The notes under the pieces are model-generated. The model searched no databases and had not been told where the DNA came from. It was given only the letters and a program-made list of their open reading frames with translations. Shown in pieces: positions 24,383-32,306 of a stretch of 64,000 nt of DNA; the first letter of the stretch is position 1; each line of letters opens with the position of its first letter. The position numbers and the translations under genes were made by a program. This DNA comes from Aurantimonas aggregata (GTDB lineage: Bacteria > Pseudomonadota > Alphaproteobacteria > Rhizobiales > Rhizobiaceae): contig NZ_JAAAMJ010000006.1 in the NCBI RefSeq assembly GCF_010500835.1, positions 1-64,000 of the forward strand, read 5' to 3'.

Positions 24383-26241
24383 GCGCCGGACGTTAGCTTG
24401 TCATACTCGACCAGGTCCACCAGCAGGCACCATTTCGTCGAGCCGTTGATCTTGATATTGTGCAGCCGCTTGTCATCCTTGCCGCCGCGCCGCACGACCT
24501 CTTTCGGTCCCTGTTTGAGCGCGATGGTCCAGCCGCCGCCCTGAAACTCCGTATCGCCGAAGATCCTTGCCAGCTGTGGGCCGCTGGAAGGCACCGCCAG
24601 CGCGTAGCCCTCGCACGGGTCGCCAGGCTTGCGCAGGCCGAGCCCCGCGGCCGCCAGGCGTAGCCGTGCGTCCTCGTAGTCGACGCCGCCGTTGCCGTCG
24701 ACGAGATCCTCGATCACGCCGCCGACGGTCAGCCGGTCGCCGCCCTTCCATGCCTCGATCGAGGAGCCGAACAGCTGGTCGAGCACCTTCTGCCAGTTGT
24801 CGACTTCCTCGAGCCGGTCCGATGTCGTCGCCTCGGCGATCTTGTGGCCGGTGGCGGCCATTTCGGTGATGTCGAGCCCGGCCTCGCACATCGCCTCGTC
24901 GCCGAGCAGCAGATGCGCCGCCGCGAGGAGGGTGCCATAGGTTGCCTGGGCGCGGGCGTCCATGCCGCCGTCATGCAAGGCGCGCTTCCACTCCGGCAAC
25001 AGCCGCGATCGGAACGCCGTCCAGCCGTCCATCACCTGGCGAACGATCATCGGCCCGTCGGCCTCCGACAGGTCGATCGACAGCGCCTTGCGGCTTTCGT
25101 CGAGGCGCGACAGGTTGAGGATCGCCATGCGCGAGCGGTCCTGCGCGCCCAGCGGCGGCGGGTTGATCGCCGAAAACAGGAACGAGTTGCGCGCCTGGAA
25201 CTCGACGCCTTCGTGATCGGCGCCGCCGCGGAACATCGACGAGCCGGAATAGGCGATGCGCGCGAGCTCGATCACCGACTGCGCCTTGGTCGACCGCGCC
25301 TTGTTCTCGAGCTCGTCGACCGTGACGGCCAGCGAATCCTGTTTAACCCGCTGATAGATGCCGGCGGCCGTCGTGTCGGCTGTGGCATGCAGCGAGCGGC
25401 CGAGCACCCGCGTCAACACGCCGTGCAGCGTCGACTTGCCGACGCCGCGGCCGCCGACGGTGAAGACGATCGGCCGCTCGTCGAGCGCGCCGCCCATGTA
25501 GGACGTGGCGAACCAGCCGAGGAACAGGATCGGGTCGATCTCCGGCCGGTCCCATGACCAGGTCTTGAGATATTTGAGGATCCGATGCGCCGGCGTCGTC
25601 TCCTCGGTTACGACGACCTCGCACGGCCGCTGCACTTCCGGCGCTCTTGTGTAGAGATAGCCGTCGAGCTCGCCCGGCCGCGCCGCCATCAACTTGCCGC
25701 CAGCCTCGGCCGTCCAGAGATATTCCCCGGAATGCCAGACGAAGCGGTCGCCGCGATCCTTCCAGCCGCCGCGCCCTCGCACGCGGTCCTTCGGGTCGAA
25801 CAGGCCCTTGCGGGCGCCCTCCTGGATCAGGCAGTTCATCGCCTTGTCGCGCTCGAGGCGCTTGACCACCGCCGGCAGCGGATCGCCCTCGGCATCCTTG
25901 CCGGGCGACGCCTTCGCCGGCCAGGCCCAATAAGCATAGTTGAGCTGCGGCGCGAACAGCTTCGCCAGCACGGCCGCGTCCCATCGCTCGATCGCCATCA
26001 GCTGGCCGGAAACCGAGACGCAATAGGTCACCGCGTCGGTGTGGCCGAGCACCTGAACCGGGCATTCGGGCGGCATCTGGTCCCACGGGGCGCCGGGCCA
26101 CTCACCGGCCTTGACGCCAGCGCGCGGCAGGTTCGGGTCCGGATCCTCGGCGATCGCCCGTTCCTGCAGGCGCCGCGCCGCGTCGAGAAACGCAGCCTTG
26201 GCGTTCGAGACGCCGATCCGGGAAACGGGTTTCTTTGACAT
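24379..26241 (-). CDS. Replicative helicase / primase-helicase ATPase
   Basis: 620 residues. Walker A is FTVGGRGVGKST near residue 262-272, with a later Walker B-like LAVTVDELENKA and an arginine-containing QDRSRM segment, as in SF3/D5-like phage helicases. The N-terminal 250 residues are an origin- or primase-associated domain without recognisable motifs. It is encoded beyond the strong terminator behind the gapR-like gene, so its expression may need readthrough or its own promoter. It would unwind phage DNA together with the Toprim primase of 27.9 kb. Confidence 0.75.
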   Translation of the reverse strand: MSKKPVSRIGVSNAKAAFLDAARRLQERAIAEDPDPNLPRAGVKAGEWPGAPWDQMPPECPVQVLGHTDAVTYCVSVSGQLMAIERWDAAVLAKLFAPQLNYAYWAWPAKASPGKDAEGDPLPAVVKRLERDKAMNCLIQEGARKGLFDPKDRVRGRGGWKDRGDRFVWHSGEYLWTAEAGGKLMAARPGELDGYLYTRAPEVQRPCEVVVTEETTPAHRILKYLKTWSWDRPEIDPILFLGWFATSYMGGALDERPIVFTVGGRGVGKSTLHGVLTRVLGRSLHATADTTAAGIYQRVKQDSLAVTVDELENKARSTKAQSVIELARIAYSGSSMFRGGADHEGVEFQARNSFLFSAINPPPLGAQDRSRMAILNLSRLDESRKALSIDLSEADGPMIVRQVMDGWTAFRSRLLPEWKRALHDGGMDARAQATYGTLLAAAHLLLGDEAMCEAGLDITEMAATGHKIAEATTSDRLEEVDNWQKVLDQLFGSSIEAWKGGDRLTVGGVIEDLVDGNGGVDYEDARLRLAAAGLGLRKPGDPCEGYALAVPSSGPQLARIFGDTEFQGGGWTIALKQGPKEVVRRGGKDDKRLHNIKINGSTKWCLLVDLVEYDKLTSGA

Positions 26242-26266
26242 GCCACCGCATCAGTTGAAGTCGGAT

Positions 26267-26301
26267 AAAAAAGGCGGCGCCGCGCTGAGGCAGGCGCCGC
26301 C
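26267..26301 (-). terminator. Intrinsic terminator of the early operon
   Basis: On the minus strand GGCGGCGCC (26301-26293), an 11-nt loop and GGCGCCGCC (26281-26273) form a perfect 9-bp stem followed directly by six U (26272-26267). It lies 37 bp past the GapR-like stop and 26 bp before the helicase start. A second inverted repeat, CGGCCCGC/GCGGGCCG (26307-26314 with 26325-26332), lies just upstream. This is a textbook intrinsic terminator. Confidence 0.85.
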
Positions 26302-26337
26302 AGGTGCGGCCCGCGGGAGGACGTGCGGGCCGATCGG

Positions 26338-26634
26338 TCAGACGACGCGGAGGACGCGATCCGCCGCCGGCGCCTCGTCTTCCGGCAGGTCGGCCGCCAT
26401 GCCGATCGCCTGCAGGTAAAGCTCGAGGATCGCCTCGTCCTCGCGGTACTGGTCGAGGCCCTGTTTGCGGATCGAGACGAGCCGACGCAGCGCCTTCTTG
26501 TCGAAGCCCTCGCCTTTGGCCTCGGCATAGACGTCGCGGAGATCCTCGCCGATCGTCGCCTTCTCCTCGTCGAGCCGCTCGATGCGCTCGACGAAGCTGC
26601 GGATCCGATCGGCGGCGACGAAACCCTCGCTCAT
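26338..26634 (-). CDS. GapR-like DNA-binding protein (DUF2312)
   Basis: 98 residues. It matches the family once called DUF2312: RIRSFVERIERLDEEKATIG, EDLRDVYAEAKGEGFDKKAL and RRLVSIRKQG are the conserved blocks of a helical coiled-coil dimer. The host protein GapR (about 89 residues in Caulobacter) clamps around overtwisted DNA ahead of replication and transcription. Here the gene is the last one before the early terminator, directly after an 82-residue unknown with overlapping start. A phage copy could assist topology during its own replication. Confidence 0.85.
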   Translation of the reverse strand: MSEGFVAADRIRSFVERIERLDEEKATIGEDLRDVYAEAKGEGFDKKALRRLVSIRKQGLDQYREDEAILELYLQAIGMAADLPEDEAPAADRVLRVV

Positions 26635-26879
26635 GACGCCCAGCCTTCGAGGAACTTGGACAGCGCCGCGTGGAGTTGCCCGGTTTCGCCGGCGGCGTCT
26701 TCCGCCATTACATCGGCCTCGATCAGGATCTTCGCCGCGTCGGCGAGCTTCTCGAGCGTATCCTCGTCGACCTCGCCGCCCTCGCTGGCGACGCGCAGCA
26801 GGACTTCCGTCGCGACGCTCGCCTGGTGTGCCGCCGCGAGCAGCTTCTCGCGGCGAGCTGACATGGCGCCGGCGCTCAT
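26631..26879 (-). CDS. Small helical phage protein, unknown
   Basis: 82 residues from ATG 26879, which overlaps the upstream stop; a longer frame exists but would overlap the previous gene by 186 bp. The protein is helical and acidic (EKLADAAKILIEADVMAEDA) with no known motif. The ATGA overlaps on both sides show it belongs to the early operon and is translated with its neighbours. Confidence 0.65.
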   Translation of the reverse strand: MSAGAMSARREKLLAAAHQASVATEVLLRVASEGGEVDEDTLEKLADAAKILIEADVMAEDAAGETGQLHAALSKFLEGWAS

Positions 26880-27859
26880 GACCGCGCCGCCATCATCCGG
26901 CCGAGCTCCGACAGATCCTCCGGCCCGTCGACCGCCTCGAGCGTCGTCTCGTCGGCCGCCACGCTGAAGCGCCGGCGCGGCGCCTCGATCAGCCGGGCGA
27001 GGGCGGAAGCCTCGCGGCGCTGCATCGCATCGACCTTGATCAGCACGTCGCGAAACGTCTCCCATGCCGCCCGCGCCGCCGGCGAGAGATCCGGCCAGGC
27101 CGTCGCCAGCGCCAGCGCCGGCGCCCCCTTCGCCGTGTGGCCGTACAGCGCTTCCGTCGGCGCCTCCGGCCAGGTCCGCACGAACGGCACGACGACGAGG
27201 ATCAGCGCGACATGCGCGTCGAGCGCCGCCGTGTCCTCGTCGCAGAACCAGCGATCGCCGCCGGGCTCGATCGCCGGCGTCAGCGCCTCGTACACCGCCG
27301 TTCCCGCGTCATAGGCCGCCGACGGCGCGCCCGTCGCCAGCTCGAGCGCGTCGACCAGCGTCTGCATCGGATCGGCGATCAGCTCGGCCCATTCCTCGGC
27401 GCTCACCCCAACCGGCGGCGGGCCCTTGACGGCGGTCGGCTCGACGTCGTCGAGTTCGTCGGAACCGGAAGCTTCACCGGTCACGTCTTGCGCAGCGGCG
27501 CCTGTGGGATCCCCGTCGCTCGATCCATTTTCCGCTGCAGGTTTTCCAGCCTCGCCGTGGTCGGCTCCAGCTCCGGCAGTGGCAGCAGCATCGGATACCT
27601 CCGCAGCATCGGCGGCAGGTTTTCCGCCGGCGTTTTCAGCCTGGCCGCTTCCCGCGGCGCCTTCTTCCGGCTGCCCGCCCGCATCCGGCCCGGCATCTTG
27701 CAGCACGCCATCGCTCAACCCTTCCTTCTTCTCGAGTGCGGCCAGCTCGGCGCGCTTGGCGTCGATCGCCTCCTGGATCGTCTCGTCGCCCCAACGGCCG
27801 TCGACCTCGATGCCGAGATCCCCGGCTTCCTTCACCAGCTTCTTTGACTGCCTCGCCAT
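26876..27859 (-). CDS. Early phage protein with low-complexity linker
   Basis: 327 residues from ATG 27859, 2 bp after the primase stop. Residues 10-45 (GDLGIEVDGRWGDETIQEAI) resemble a SAP/HeH-like nucleic-acid-binding helix pair. Residues 60-160 are Ala/Gly/Glu low complexity. The C-terminal 160 residues are a helical domain with several Trp (PVGVSAEEWAELI, AARAAWETFRDVLI). No family is recognised with confidence. Between primase and GapR-like genes, it may be a replication accessory. Confidence 0.55.
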   Translation of the reverse strand: MARQSKKLVKEAGDLGIEVDGRWGDETIQEAIDAKRAELAALEKKEGLSDGVLQDAGPDAGGQPEEGAAGSGQAENAGGKPAADAAEVSDAAATAGAGADHGEAGKPAAENGSSDGDPTGAAAQDVTGEASGSDELDDVEPTAVKGPPPVGVSAEEWAELIADPMQTLVDALELATGAPSAAYDAGTAVYEALTPAIEPGGDRWFCDEDTAALDAHVALILVVVPFVRTWPEAPTEALYGHTAKGAPALALATAWPDLSPAARAAWETFRDVLIKVDAMQRREASALARLIEAPRRRFSVAADETTLEAVDGPEDLSELGRMMAARS

Positions 27860-27861
27860 GG

Positions 27862-28980
27862 TCACTTCCCTTGTTGCGGCACGTAGCCGTCGTTGAAATC
27901 CTTGCCGACGGCCGAGCGCATGACTTCGACCGGCTTGTCGTGTTCGGAGAGCTTCGCCAGCACCTGGTCGAACTGCTCGAGCGCCGTGCGGCTTTGCCAG
28001 TCGTTGTCGGCCGCCACGAACACCATCGAGACGCAGGGCAGCCACACCGGCGCCGCGCCCATGCCGATCAGCGAGCCGCCGGCCCACACGCGCGCGTCGG
28101 GCACGGCGATCGCCAGGCTGAGACCGTCCTCGATCCCCTCGCAGAGGATCAGCGGCGCCGGAATCGTCGCCGTCTCCGGCGGCAGGCCTTCCGGCCCGTG
28201 CGCGATCCGGATCACCGAGCCCATCGCCTCGCCGAACATCAGCTTGGGCGACTTCACCGGCGCCTTCGCCGGCTGCACCGGATCGAGGAAGGTACAATGC
28301 ACCCCCGTCACCAGGCCGGTCGCCGAGCGGAAGGCCGAGACGATCGCCGGAAATTCGGGACCGGGCGCGACCTTCTGCCGGCGGCCGCCCTCGCTCGACC
28401 AGCGCGCGCCCTTCCACCATTCCAAGGCAGGGGCGACGCGGAACGTCTCGCGATCCCATTGCGCGACGTCGGCGAGCGGCACGCCGCGGCCGAGCGCGAA
28501 ATAGCGATGCGCCAAAAGCGCGGCCGCCGAATCCTCGACGATCGGCGCAGCGCTGTCCCACAGCCGCCGCACCGCCTTGCGCCGCTCGGCCGCCTTGTTC
28601 TCTGCCTCGCGCTGCGCGTCGACCCGGCGCTGTTCATTGCGGGCGGAAAAGTCGGCGCGCTCGCGGGTCGACATGCGCGTCAGGCCCAGCCACTCGCGCG
28701 ACCAGTCCATCGCCCCCTTGAAATCCGTCGCCAGGCAGTGCGCGACCAGGCCGACGACGTCGCCCTTGTCGCCCGATCGCCAGTCGATCCAGGCGCCGAC
28801 GTCGCGATCGAGCGCGATTTTCAGCGCCGGATCCTTGGCCTCGTCGCTGGTCGCGGGGTTGTGCGCCACCCAGAACCGGTTCTCGCGGCGTCCCGCCGGC
28901 AGCATCGCCTGGCAGAGATCGAGGATCCGATCCTTCAGCCCCGCCTTGACCTCCTCGACCTCGCGGCGATCGCCTACCAT
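27862..28980 (-). CDS. Phage primase with Toprim domain
   Basis: 372 residues from ATG 28980, 7 bp inside the preceding gene. Residues 1-85 resemble the N-terminal domain of phage primases (WIDWRSGDKGDVVGLVAHCL), although Cys/His zinc ligands are not evident. From about residue 275 comes a Toprim core: LILCEGIEDGLSLAIA supplies the Glu, and VFVAADNDW supplies the DxD pair. Toprim primases make RNA primers. The helicase of this phage is a separate gene at 24.4 kb. Confidence 0.75.
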   Translation of the reverse strand: MVGDRREVEEVKAGLKDRILDLCQAMLPAGRRENRFWVAHNPATSDEAKDPALKIALDRDVGAWIDWRSGDKGDVVGLVAHCLATDFKGAMDWSREWLGLTRMSTRERADFSARNEQRRVDAQREAENKAAERRKAVRRLWDSAAPIVEDSAAALLAHRYFALGRGVPLADVAQWDRETFRVAPALEWWKGARWSSEGGRRQKVAPGPEFPAIVSAFRSATGLVTGVHCTFLDPVQPAKAPVKSPKLMFGEAMGSVIRIAHGPEGLPPETATIPAPLILCEGIEDGLSLAIAVPDARVWAGGSLIGMGAAPVWLPCVSMVFVAADNDWQSRTALEQFDQVLAKLSEHDKPVEVMRSAVGKDFNDGYVPQQGK

Positions 28981-29375
28981 CGACGCCCCCCGACGAAGCA
29001 GATGCCGAGGACGCGGGCCCGGCCAAGCATGGCGTTGCGGGTGCGCTTGGGAAAACCTTCGGCGAACAGGATCTCGGCCGCCTCGCGTGCATTCTTGCCG
29101 GCGCCGGCAAGCTCGACGAGGCGCGTGGTTTCCTCGATCGACCACGCGCCTTTCGGCAGCTCATAGGTCAGGCCGACACGGTCAGGCCGCCGGGCGATTG
29201 TCATCGCCGCGCTCAGCACCGGGAATTGCGGCGCCACGCCGCGCCGGCGCGCGACGTGGCGCGGATAGCTCGGGTCGACCTTGAAGCGCTCGGCAATGTC
29301 AGCGCCGCGCTCGCCGGCCTCATAGGCCGCGGCGATTGCCATCTTGATCTCGTCTGACAAACGCGGCGCACCCAT
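28974..29375 (-). CDS. HTH protein with GcrA-like DNA-binding domain
   Basis: 133 residues. The start is ATG 29375, overlapping the methyltransferase stop. Residues 1-50 look like a transposase-type helix-turn-helix (SDEIKMAIAAAYEAGERGAD). Residues 80-125 (WSIEETTRLVELAGAGKNAR, then KRTRNAMLGRARVLGICF) resemble the DNA-contacting domain of GcrA, where the family has RNAVIGKVHRLGL. GcrA is a sigma-70-associated activator controlled by adenine methylation in alphaproteobacteria. Whether this phage protein contacts RNA polymerase is unknown. Confidence 0.6.
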   Translation of the reverse strand: MGAPRLSDEIKMAIAAAYEAGERGADIAERFKVDPSYPRHVARRRGVAPQFPVLSAAMTIARRPDRVGLTYELPKGAWSIEETTRLVELAGAGKNAREAAEILFAEGFPKRTRNAMLGRARVLGICFVGGRRW

Positions 29376-30064
29376 CACGCCACCTCGAGGAGCGGACAGG
29401 CGGGCACCGGACGCGGCGCACCGAAACGCTCGGCATCGTCCTTGCGCGTCATCGCCTTGCGGCTGGGCGGGATCCAGAGCGGCGCGCGCGGCCGCGCCAG
29501 GGCGCCGCCGTCGTCCTTGCGCCAGATCAGCCAGCAATAGTCGGTCAGCGTGTCGCCGTCCGGCTCCCAGCGGCCGCGATGCATCGGCACGCGCTCGACA
29601 TAATAGGCGATCTGCGTCGGCGGCGTGTCGCGGTAGAGCCCGGCGAACCGCCCCTTGCCATGCAGGAAGGTCGGCCGCACCAGCATGGCGACGCCCTGCC
29701 GGGCGCGCTCGAGCGACAGTCGCGTGAATTCCAGCGCCTTGTTGAAGGGCGGGTTGGTGATGATCCAGCCGGCCGCGATCGGCGTCTCGAACATCTCGTC
29801 GAGGAAGTCGCGGCACCCGCCATAGCCATAAGGAAAGACGTCGGTCGCCACGACGGCGCCGAACGTCTCCTCGAGCACGGCCGCCATGTGGCCTTCGCCG
29901 CAGGCCGGTTCGTGAACCGTCATGCGGTTGCGGCCGCGCATGCCGAGCCCGTGGCGCAGGAAAGCCCGCGTCGCCCAGGGCGGCGTCGGGAAATAGTCCA
30001 GCCCGCCCGGCGGCTCGACCCGGCGACGGGCGATGGCGCGCGCGCCTTTCAGGGCGGGCATCAT
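29375..30064 (-). CDS. DNA adenine methyltransferase
   Basis: 229 residues from ATG 30064 (an adjacent second ATG is possible). Motif I VHEPACGEGHMA and motif IV ITNPPFNKALEF (NPPF) identify an N6-adenine methyltransferase. The N-terminal DYFPTPPWATRAFL is common in phage Dam-like enzymes. The C-terminus lacks a recognisable target-recognition domain, so specificity is unknown. No restriction enzyme is encoded nearby, so it probably works alone, for protection against host restriction or for methylation-dependent control. Confidence 0.8.
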   Translation of the reverse strand: MMPALKGARAIARRRVEPPGGLDYFPTPPWATRAFLRHGLGMRGRNRMTVHEPACGEGHMAAVLEETFGAVVATDVFPYGYGGCRDFLDEMFETPIAAGWIITNPPFNKALEFTRLSLERARQGVAMLVRPTFLHGKGRFAGLYRDTPPTQIAYYVERVPMHRGRWEPDGDTLTDYCWLIWRKDDGGALARPRAPLWIPPSRKAMTRKDDAERFGAPRPVPACPLLEVA

Positions 30065-30771
30065 CGGGCGGATCTTTCGGGCGCGTCGATTTTCGCGCGG
30101 TGGACGGTGAAAGTGACGGCCACGACCCACGGGTTTGCGTTCCAGCCGTAGCCGCGCTTGGCGTTCAGGCCATCCCACAGCGTCCGATAGCTTTCTCGAG
30201 GATCAGAGAAGTGGCGCTTGGCGATGTCGTCACCGCGCAGATAGTCGTGCCAGCCCCACGCGCTCGGCATTCCCGCTGCGTAATCCTTTTTGATGCCCTC
30301 GGCGATCGCGTCCGCCTCGCTGATCTCCTGCAGCCGCTGCACGCGCACGTCGGTCACGATCAGCGTTAGGAGCGAAGCCCAGCGCGGCATGAACATGCCT
30401 GGGCGAAGCTTTCCCGTGAGGCGAGCGCGATCGTCGTCTGCCTCGCAGGCGATGTGAGCGTGGGTCGGGATGTCGCGCGGCGGGAACCTGTCGAACGCTG
30501 CGCCGGTACGCCACGCCTCGCGCACCCACAGGCGGTCGCCGACGGCGTAGCCGGCGCGCTGCATGGTGATGACGCCGCAGCCGTCGTTGCCTAGCGCGAT
30601 GCGGCCGCATGCCTCGTCCTCGTCGAAGTGGAGCGAGGCCGTGCAGAGTAGGCCGGGGCTCGTTTCAAAGCTGTCCGGCTGCGGATTGAGCACGCGCCGC
30701 GTCTGCGTCTTGCTGCCGTCGAGCAGCGCGCGGACCATCGGGCCGGAGAAAAGGATTGGTCGCGCGGTCAT
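30061..30771 (-). CDS. ASCH-like phage protein
   Basis: 236 residues from ATG 30771; upstream in-frame sequence is the reverse of a small neighbouring gene. PILFSGPMVRALLDGSKTQT followed by RRVL is the signature opening of a phage protein family with an ASCH-related fold, and VGDRLWVREAW fits its second strand. ASCH/PUA folds bind RNA or modified nucleosides. The start overlaps a 45-residue membrane peptide gene and the stop overlaps the methyltransferase gene, so translation is coupled. Confidence 0.7.
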   Translation of the reverse strand: MTARPILFSGPMVRALLDGSKTQTRRVLNPQPDSFETSPGLLCTASLHFDEDEACGRIALGNDGCGVITMQRAGYAVGDRLWVREAWRTGAAFDRFPPRDIPTHAHIACEADDDRARLTGKLRPGMFMPRWASLLTLIVTDVRVQRLQEISEADAIAEGIKKDYAAGMPSAWGWHDYLRGDDIAKRHFSDPRESYRTLWDGLNAKRGYGWNANPWVVAVTFTVHRAKIDAPERSAR

Positions 30772-30905
30772 AGGGCACGCCCCTTGATGAAGGCGAAGAC
30801 GGCGAACAGCGCCCAGCCAGTGGCGGCCAGCCAGAGGCCGACGACGAGCGTCGCACCCACGGCGACGAGCGCGGCCAGTGTCGTGATGAACCAGAGAACC
30901 TGCAT
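30768..30905 (-). CDS. 45-residue membrane peptide
   Basis: Starts at ATG 30905, overlapping the upstream stop (TGATG), and ends at TGA 30770-30768, overlapping the next start. The product has one long apolar segment in three blocks (FITTLAALVAVGATLVVGLW, then LAATGWALFAVFAFI) with a short basic tail KGRAL. Two short membrane helices or one long one are possible. Holin-like peptides have this look, but small membrane peptides also have other phage roles. Confidence 0.6.
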   Translation of the reverse strand: MQVLWFITTLAALVAVGATLVVGLWLAATGWALFAVFAFIKGRAL

Positions 30906-31447
30906 CACCACTCACCCCCGCTCATCAGGCTCGCCAGCTGCTCGAGCTCGGCATCGAGCGCAGGATCGGCGTCGCGTTGGTCCTCGACCGCCTTCATGGC
31001 GACGCAGATCGCCGCCGGCGTCAGCTCGAGCGCCCGCGCGATCTCGGCGGCGCGCACGTTCAGCCCCTGGTTGACGACGGCGATCGCCCGCCGGCGGAAA
31101 TCGGCGGCCTTCAGCCAGGCCGGATCGTTGGTGGCGCGGCGCGAGGGATCGTGCCGCCGCACTTCGGCGGGATCCTCGCCGGCGCGGTGGCAGACCAGGG
31201 CGAGCGCCGCGAAAAAGCAGGTACGCACCAGGCGCGAATGTTCGTCCGGCTGCGCCGCCGCTCGGCCAAGCCGCCCGGCCGCCGCGCGAAGCTTCGCCAG
31301 CATGGCTGGGCGGGGCGTCACGCCAGCGTTGACCAAGCGCCGGTAGTGTTTTTCAGAGACCCCGGCGAGCCCGGCGAGCTGCTCGCGCGAAACGCCAGCG
31401 GCCAGTCGCTTGGCCTCAATCTGGAACAGGGGAGATTGTGCGTTCAC
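30905..31447 (-). CDS. HTH regulator, phage early
   Basis: 180 residues starting at GTG 31447, overlapping the upstream stop by the GTGA pattern used throughout this operon. Residues 12-38 (AAGVSREQLAGLAGVSEKHY) are a helix-turn-helix of the XRE type. The C-terminal half (NVRAAEIARALELTPAAICV) has a second HTH-like helix pair. No recognised effector or peptidase domain is present. It may control the early-to-late switch. Confidence 0.6.
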   Translation of the reverse strand: MNAQSPLFQIEAKRLAAGVSREQLAGLAGVSEKHYRRLVNAGVTPRPAMLAKLRAAAGRLGRAAAQPDEHSRLVRTCFFAALALVCHRAGEDPAEVRRHDPSRRATNDPAWLKAADFRRRAIAVVNQGLNVRAAEIARALELTPAAICVAMKAVEDQRDADPALDAELEQLASLMSGGEW

Positions 31448-31677
31448 GCCGCCTTCTCCTCGATCAGGGCGGCGCGGATCCGGGTACGCGTCAGCGGCGA
31501 CGGGCCCGGCTTGGCGCGCAGCAACAGGACGTTGTCGGAAAGCTCGACCTCGATCAGCGTCACGCCGGCGGTCGGCCATTCGGCGTTGATCGCCGCCACG
31601 ATTGCGTCGACCGCCGCCGGCTGCTCGGCCTTATCCAAGGGCAGCTTTTCGCAGAGGCAGACCTCGATTGCGGTCAC
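31444..31677 (-). CDS. Small early phage protein, unknown
   Basis: 77 residues from GTG 31677, overlapping both neighbours. Beta-alpha-beta pattern (EVCLCEKLPLDKAEQPAAVD, then GVTLIEVELSDNVLLLRAK) with a basic end. No family is recognised. The GTGA overlaps indicate a tightly coupled early operon. Confidence 0.55.
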   Translation of the reverse strand: MTAIEVCLCEKLPLDKAEQPAAVDAIVAAINAEWPTAGVTLIEVELSDNVLLLRAKPGPSPLTRTRIRAALIEEKAA

Positions 31678-31898
31678 GTCAGCACCTCGTCGAGCGCCGA
31701 GATCAGCGCCTCGCTGGCGCGCAGCCGCAGTTCGGCCCGGTAGCGCGGATGCCAGTGCTTGTCGCCGAGCGGAAGGCCCATGGTCTTGGAGCCGGATACG
31801 TCGCTCGCCTCGGCCGCGCGGAGGCTGGCGACCTGATCGATCGTCTTGGCGCGGTGAACGACCGCGGCCGCGCGAATGCCGTGAAGGTCGATCTTCAT
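31674..31898 (-). CDS. Small early phage protein, unknown
   Basis: 74 residues from ATG 31898, overlapping its neighbours. It is rich in Ala, Arg and His (IRAAAVVHRAKTIDQVA) with a helical C-terminus. No membrane segment or motif is seen. Confidence 0.6.
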   Translation of the reverse strand: MKIDLHGIRAAAVVHRAKTIDQVASLRAAEASDVSGSKTMGLPLGDKHWHPRYRAELRLRASEALISALDEVLT

Positions 31899-32020
31899 GA
31901 CACCACCAGCGCCGCGAAGATGCTGCCAAGCAGCACGACCAGGCCGGCAAGGCCGGCCATTGCCAGGAAGGCCAGCAGCACCGTGCTGCAGACCTCGCCG
32001 CCGTCATCGCCCGGCATCAT
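31895..32020 (-). CDS. 41-residue membrane peptide
   Basis: From ATG 32020 (two ATG in a row) to TGA 31897-31895, overlapping the next start. After a short acidic N-terminus (MMPGDDGGE) the product has one continuous apolar stretch of about 30 residues (VLLAFLAMAGLAGLVVLLGS), giving one membrane helix. This is a second tiny membrane gene in the early operon. Role unknown. Confidence 0.55.
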   Translation of the reverse strand: MMPGDDGGEVCSTVLLAFLAMAGLAGLVVLLGSIFAALVVS

Positions 32021-32259
32021 CGACGCAACCCCGCAAGGATCGCCACCGGCGAGGCGTCGCCGCGCAGCACCGAGCAGCGATAAAGATGCTCGGTGCGAAA
32101 CCGCAGCTTGGCCGCGTCGAGCGCCATGTCGGTCATCTCGAAACCGACATGATAGCGCACGTCGTCGCGCACTTGCTGCTCGGCTTGTGCCGTTGCTTGC
32201 GCCGCCATGTGAGCGCGCGTCGCCCGCGCGGCCGCCATGTCGTCAATCGTCATCGCCAT
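32017..32259 (-). CDS. Small early phage protein, unknown
   Basis: 80 residues from ATG 32259, with GGAGG 7 bp upstream; an earlier in-frame ATG lacks a binding site. It is helical with Ala/Met/Gln repeats (DMAAARATRAHMAAQATAQA) and a polar C-terminus. No family is recognised. Confidence 0.6.
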   Translation of the reverse strand: MAMTIDDMAAARATRAHMAAQATAQAEQQVRDDVRYHVGFEMTDMALDAAKLRFRTEHLYRCSVLRGDASPVAILAGLRR

Positions 32260-32306
32260 GCCAGTTCCTCCTGTTGCGCCGGCGCTCGAGCGACCGCTCG
32301 ATCGCC

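Noticed and set aside
27860-28561. N-terminal extension of the linker protein beyond ATG 27859
   Set aside because: The upstream sequence is the reverse-phase product of the primase gene, and ATG 27859 sits 2 bp after the primase stop.
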